From Flagellimonas sp. 389 (GTDB lineage: Bacteria > Bacteroidota > Bacteroidia > Flavobacteriales > Flavobacteriaceae), in NCBI RefSeq assembly GCF_018449435.1, contig NZ_JAHCMU010000016.1, positions 1 to 64,000 on the forward strand: a DNA stretch of 64,000 bases, written 5' to 3'. The translations under genes were made by a program, and so were the position numbers. Positions within the stretch are counted from its first letter, which is position 1. Every line of letters begins with the position of its first letter. The notes under the pieces were generated by a model, which saw nothing but the letters and a program-made list of their open reading frames with translations, was not told the DNA's origin and ran no database searches. Below are positions 60,666-64,000 of this stretch, one piece after another.

Positions 60666-61949
60666 ATGAAGTATTTCTATTTACTGTGCAGTGTCTGCCT
60701 ATTGTTTTCATGTGCCAACAAAAACGAAAAACCGAAAGAAACCTTGGAAGAAATAGCAAAACGAATTCATGAAAAAGTAATCACTATTGATACACATAAC
60801 GATATCAATGTGAAGAATTTTACAGATAGTATCAACTACACCCAAGATCTGGAAACGCAAATAACGTTACCAAAAATGATAGAAGGTGGTTTGGACGTAA
60901 CCTGGCTGATAGTCTATACCGGGCAGGGTTCTCTAAATGCCGAAGGCTACACAAAGGCATCAGAAAATGCAATTGCCAAGTTTGAAGCCATACATAGGCT
61001 TTGCGAAACGTATGCGCCGGACAAAATAGAACTGGCAATGACATCCAATGATGTTAGGCGAATTAATAGCGCTGGCAAGAAAGTGGCTATGATCGGTGTA
61101 GAAAATGCATACCCTATAGGTGAAGACTTATCAAAATTTGAAGAATACCACAAACGAGGAGCACGATACATTTCATTGTCACATAATGGACATAGTCAAT
61201 TCTGTGATTCCAATACAGGCGAAAAAGATAGTATTTGGTTACATAATGGTTTAAGTGATATTGGTATAGATGCTGTAACAGAGATGAATAGACTTGGAAT
61301 AATGATAGATGTTTCGCACCCGTCCAAAGAATCCATGAAGCAGATGGTGGCAATTTCCGAAGCTCCTATCATTGCCTCTCATTCATCGGCGAGAGCACTG
61401 TGCGACCACAGTAGAAATTTAGACGACGAACAACTTTTATTGCTCAAACAGAATGGCGGGGTAGTTCAAACAGTGGCATTTAGTTCGTATTTAAACACAG
61501 AAAAGCATGAGGCAAGAGCAGAATACATGAAAAAAATCCATAAACAGATTGCTGATTCTTTGGGTATTAACTGGTACGAACGCTCCCAATTTTCAACATT
61601 GTCAACTACACAACGTGCCAAATTCATGGAGAATTACCCAAAGGTCAAGAAAATGGGGACAGCGTTAGCAAAAAAAGATGAAAATGCTCCCCCAGCGGTA
61701 AACGTTTCGGACTTTGTGGACCATATTGATTATATGGTCAAACTTATTGGAATTGACCATGTAGGAATTAGTTCAGATTTTGATGGCGGCGGCGGTATTG
61801 AAGGATGGTCAGATGCATCCGAAACTTTCAATGTAACATTAGAACTCGTAAAAAGAGACTACACAGAGGAAGAAATAGACAAACTTTGGGGCGGGAATCT
61901 GCTACGTGTCTTGGACGAGGTGCAGGAAATAGCTGCCGGGGTAAACTAA
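60666..61949 (+). CDS. Membrane dipeptidase (M19), lipoprotein
   Basis: The ATG at 60666 gives 427 residues with a lipobox (LLFSC); the frame opens 63 nt earlier. This is the renal-dipeptidase-type amidohydrolase of the M19 family: VITIDTHNDINV (zinc ligands), YISLSHNGHSQFCDSN, MIDVSHPSK, IIASHSSARALCDHSRNLDDEQL and VGISSDFDGGGGI. It would hydrolyse dipeptides, including cell-wall or D-amino-acid types, in the periplasm. Its 3' end overlaps the convergent thioesterase gene by 4 nt. Confidence 0.94.
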   Translation: MKYFYLLCSVCLLFSCANKNEKPKETLEEIAKRIHEKVITIDTHNDINVKNFTDSINYTQDLETQITLPKMIEGGLDVTWLIVYTGQGSLNAEGYTKASENAIAKFEAIHRLCETYAPDKIELAMTSNDVRRINSAGKKVAMIGVENAYPIGEDLSKFEEYHKRGARYISLSHNGHSQFCDSNTGEKDSIWLHNGLSDIGIDAVTEMNRLGIMIDVSHPSKESMKQMVAISEAPIIASHSSARALCDHSRNLDDEQLLLLKQNGGVVQTVAFSSYLNTEKHEARAEYMKKIHKQIADSLGINWYERSQFSTLSTTQRAKFMENYPKVKKMGTALAKKDENAPPAVNVSDFVDHIDYMVKLIGIDHVGISSDFDGGGGIEGWSDASETFNVTLELVKRDYTEEEIDKLWGGNLLRVLDEVQEIAAGVN

Positions 61950-62353
61950 GCGTCTTCCTTTTCGCGCTTTGCAAGCCTGTCTTTTACGTATTCGATTTTC
62001 GTTTTTCCGTGCGGTTTTGGATTGCCTTTTTCATCCAGATTCACCATAATGATATTATCAACGGTAACAATACTTTCGTGGGTCATCTTGTTGCGCACCT
62101 CACAGTTCAATGAGATGGATGTAGTACCAAATTTTATGACCTCTATGCCAATTTCAACGATGTCGCCCTTTTCTGCGGTACTCATAAAATTGATTTCGGA
62201 AATATATTTGGTCACTACTTTTTTACTTTCTAATTGAACAATGCTGTACAATGCGGCCTCTTCATCTATCCAAGCAAGTAACTTACCGCCAAACAAAGTT
62301 CCATTGGCATTTAAATCTTCGGGCTTTACCCATTTTCTTGTATGAAATCTCAT
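61946..62353 (-). CDS. Hotdog-fold acyl-CoA thioesterase (YciA-like)
   Basis: The 135-residue protein is a single hotdog domain: TRKWVKPEDLNANGTLFGGKLLAWIDEEAALYS carries the GTLFGG loop and catalytic Asp of the YciA/BACH family, followed by FMSTAEKGDIVEIGIEVIKFGTTSISL. It should hydrolyse acyl-CoAs in the cytoplasm. It overlaps the dipeptidase stop by 4 nt in convergent orientation. Confidence 0.9.
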   Translation of the reverse strand: MRFHTRKWVKPEDLNANGTLFGGKLLAWIDEEAALYSIVQLESKKVVTKYISEINFMSTAEKGDIVEIGIEVIKFGTTSISLNCEVRNKMTHESIVTVDNIIMVNLDEKGNPKPHGKTKIEYVKDRLAKREKEDA

Positions 62354-62514
62354 AAGAATTTTGTTTTTCTACTTGTTGTCAAACAAATTTAGGATAAAAA
62401 AATATGGATAGTAATAGGCATTTTTCACTTTGTCCCTAGAATTGCACGCAACGAATTTTTTACGTTAAAAAATCAGAATAAATGAATTTATTACCGTCTT
62501 GACCAAGGATATTC

Positions 62515-63414
62515 CTAATCAAATAAATTCTTCTGAGGCAGGTTTGCTGTCTTGGGAATTGTTAGGTCGCAACCCAGTCTTTGATTCAATTTTTCAATGA
62601 AATAAGCCGATAACAAAGGGGATTCCAGTTCCAAGTTTTGATGAACGAAAAAATGAATGTTTTGTAGTCCTTTTGCTTTCCAATCAGCAAGTTTGTTGAC
62701 CCAGTCATCCAACCTGTTGTAATCTGAGGCATGATTGGCACCCACATACCTGATGAAAGCTTCATTATTGGTCAATCGCATGTGCATAATATCGCGTCGG
62801 CCTGCGGTATCTACTAAAACATTGGCAATATTGTTCTCTTCCAATAAGTGATACAGTTCTTGAGCTACTTTTTCATCTGTAAACCAATCTGTGTGCCGAA
62901 ACTCCATTGCCAAGGGAAACTCTTTTGGCCAATAGTTTACAAACTGCACTACCCTATCCCAATTTTTTGGCCCAAAGTTATTGTGCATCTGTAAAAAAAT
63001 AGTACCCAGTTTATCCTTTAATTGTGCTGTAACTTCCAAATATCTATCAACAATGTCGTACACCTTGTCGTTCAATCTGCGTAGGTGGCTCACTTCATTG
63101 GTCATTTTAGGAAAGAACTTGAAACCTTCTGGGGTTTTATCATACCATTTTTGGTACTGTTCAGCCGGAAAAATTCTGTAGAACGTGGCATTCAATTCGA
63201 TACAATTAAATTGGGATGAGTAGTACGCCAATTCATCTTTGGTACCCCTTGGATAAAAGTTTTTGAGGTCTTGTCTGTTCCATTTGGCACAGCCCACATA
63301 GATATTGGTTTTCTCGATTTTTGGAATATTGGAGAGCAATACTTCCGTATCTGGGTGGTCTTGGGGAATGGTAAAATCGATTAATTCTGGATGTTCTACT
63401 TTTCCGAATTTCAT
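62515..63414 (-). CDS. DUF72 family protein
   Basis: The protein (299 aa) has the hallmark DUF72 start IYVGCAKWNRQDLKNFYPRGTKDELAYYSSQFNCIELNATFYR and a TIM-barrel-like body (FKFFPKMTNEVSHLRRLND, LPLAMEFRHTDWF, ADWKAKGLQNIHFFVHQN). The family's biochemical role is not established. It is divergent from the next gene across about 125 nt. Confidence 0.93.
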   Translation of the reverse strand: MKFGKVEHPELIDFTIPQDHPDTEVLLSNIPKIEKTNIYVGCAKWNRQDLKNFYPRGTKDELAYYSSQFNCIELNATFYRIFPAEQYQKWYDKTPEGFKFFPKMTNEVSHLRRLNDKVYDIVDRYLEVTAQLKDKLGTIFLQMHNNFGPKNWDRVVQFVNYWPKEFPLAMEFRHTDWFTDEKVAQELYHLLEENNIANVLVDTAGRRDIMHMRLTNNEAFIRYVGANHASDYNRLDDWVNKLADWKAKGLQNIHFFVHQNLELESPLLSAYFIEKLNQRLGCDLTIPKTANLPQKNLFD

Positions 63415-63538
63415 GGACGAGGTTTTATTAGCGCAAAATTAAGGATAAATAGACCCTGTTCATAACATCGTTAAAAACTATTGGCACTTCTAAAAATGTA
63501 CAGTTTGTGATTGTGTAACTTTAGTAAAACTTACGACC

Positions 63539-63946
63539 ATGGATTCAAGATCCAAGAATCTTTTGGACATTCGTCCAGAGATTGCACAAGCCCGGCTACA
63601 TGATACTATGAGCCGCGATGAGCGTTTTCAAAATAAAACTTTACGTCCAGTCATCAAATTTCAGAATCTCTTGCTCATAGAGGTTTTTAGAAATTATATT
63701 GATAAACACAAAGGCGCATTTTACGATCTTTCCTTGGAAAAAAGATTGGAGTTTATTGAAAAATCAATCCAGAAGGATATCAAGTTCCGTAATTCGCTAA
63801 AAGGGATAATCATTGGGCAGTTTACTGTTGAAGAGTATCAAAACTACATTCAAAATTCCTCTGCGCTCAACAAGCGTATGATGAATATGGTCATTGAGCG
63901 GATAAAAGACCAAGTGCAATTATTGGATAACGCAGTATTAGTCTAA
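63539..63946 (+). CDS. Conserved uncharacterised protein ('glyoxalase'-annotated family)
   Basis: The 135-residue protein begins with the SRSKNLLDIRPEIAQARL segment and contains FQNKTLRPVIKFQNLLLIEVFRNYI and FRNSLKGIIIGQFTVEEYQNYIQNSSALNKRMMNMV. I recall related flavobacterial proteins labelled as glyoxalase-like, but no metal or glutathione site is visible, so the function is unknown. It ends 9 nt into the opposite-strand gene that leaves the window. Confidence 0.7.
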   Translation: MDSRSKNLLDIRPEIAQARLHDTMSRDERFQNKTLRPVIKFQNLLLIEVFRNYIDKHKGAFYDLSLEKRLEFIEKSIQKDIKFRNSLKGIIIGQFTVEEYQNYIQNSSALNKRMMNMVIERIKDQVQLLDNAVLV

Positions 63947-64000
63947 GATGGATTCCCCGTTAAGGTTGGTGGTCAAAATATCGCTCATCAAATCAAAATA
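63938..64000 (-). CDS. C-terminus of a gene running off the window
   Basis: A minus-strand frame runs from the window edge to a TAA (63938-63940) and encodes 20 residues ending in NLNGESILD. It is convergent with, and overlaps by 9 nt, the preceding gene. Compact convergent ends are common here, so it is plausibly the 3' end of a real gene; its identity cannot be told. Confidence 0.4.
   Translation of the reverse strand, partial: YFDLMSDILTTNLNGESILD

Noticed and set aside
1..64000. CRISPR array, tRNA, rRNA or prophage
   Set aside because: No regularly spaced direct repeats, cloverleaf folds, rRNA segments or phage structural genes were seen on either strand.

Overview
The window is about 64 kb of AT-rich chromosomal DNA that looks like a marine Flavobacteriaceae (Bacteroidota) genome. 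The evidence is a 287-residue housekeeping sigma factor lacking region 1.1, many short lipoprotein signal peptides, promoters of the TTTG-N19-TAnnTTTG type, and family combinations such as DUF983, DUF2490 and VPS10/BNR 'glycosyl hydrolases'. A genus in the Maribacter/Zobellia/Arenibacter neighbourhood is a guess. I saw no rRNA, tRNA, CRISPR array, transposase, integrase or phage gene.

Layout. (1) Positions 1-6100 are an accessory island. It holds a type II restriction-modification pair (an HTH-fused C5-methyltransferase and a PmeII-like nuclease), a third defence-like gene broken by an in-frame TGA, a small unknown protein, and a MarR regulator with a beta-lactamase-fold lipoprotein. Two diverged copies of a structured non-coding repeat flank it. 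(2) 6300-11200 holds a beta-barrel protein, DUF983, an AraC regulator, an ECF sigma/anti-sigma pair next to a secreted protein that shares the anti-sigma's C-terminal domain, and a universal stress protein. (3) 11300-26550 is mostly minus-strand exported catabolic enzymes: dienelactone hydrolase, aldehyde dehydrogenase, Gfo/Idh oxidoreductase, alpha/beta hydrolase, a VPS10/BNR giant with an exported methyltransferase-like partner, trehalase with a divergent GntR regulator, and an amidohydrolase. An ArsR/AHSA1 pair with twin operators is embedded here. (4) 26547-35164 is one minus-strand molybdenum block: an IorAB-type oxidoreductase followed by moaD, moaA, mobA, moeB-rhodanese, moeA, xdhC and a MocA-like cytidylyltransferase. 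Enzyme, cofactor synthesis and cofactor maturation are thus encoded together, but moaC and moaE are not in the window. (5) 35300-45000 holds a VWA lipoprotein, a three-gene cell-wall operon (3D-domain protein, amidase, M14 peptidase), two more serine hydrolases (one with a C-terminal CBM48-like domain), pirin and menB. (6) 45100-54950 is a second accessory-looking stretch of plus-strand small genes (hydrolases, an AraC/NmrA pair, Crp/Fnr, DUF2938). It contains two frameshifted genes and several bipartite inverted repeats resembling integron attC sites. (7) 54960-64000 returns to core-like genes: glycosyltransferase, SF2 helicase, rpoD with a strong terminator, M19 dipeptidase, thioesterase and DUF72. 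Between rpoD and the dipeptidase lie two tandem micro-ORFs of about 30 codons encoding similar peptides, a small acidic unknown protein, and a protein with a degenerate Hpt domain.

The best candidates for something undescribed are the bicistronic micropeptide pair with the pseudo-Hpt protein next to rpoD, the covarying hairpin repeat flanking the R-M island, and the sigma/anti-sigma/DUF2846 trio. All functional statements come from reading the sequence and from recalled family motifs; no database search was run.
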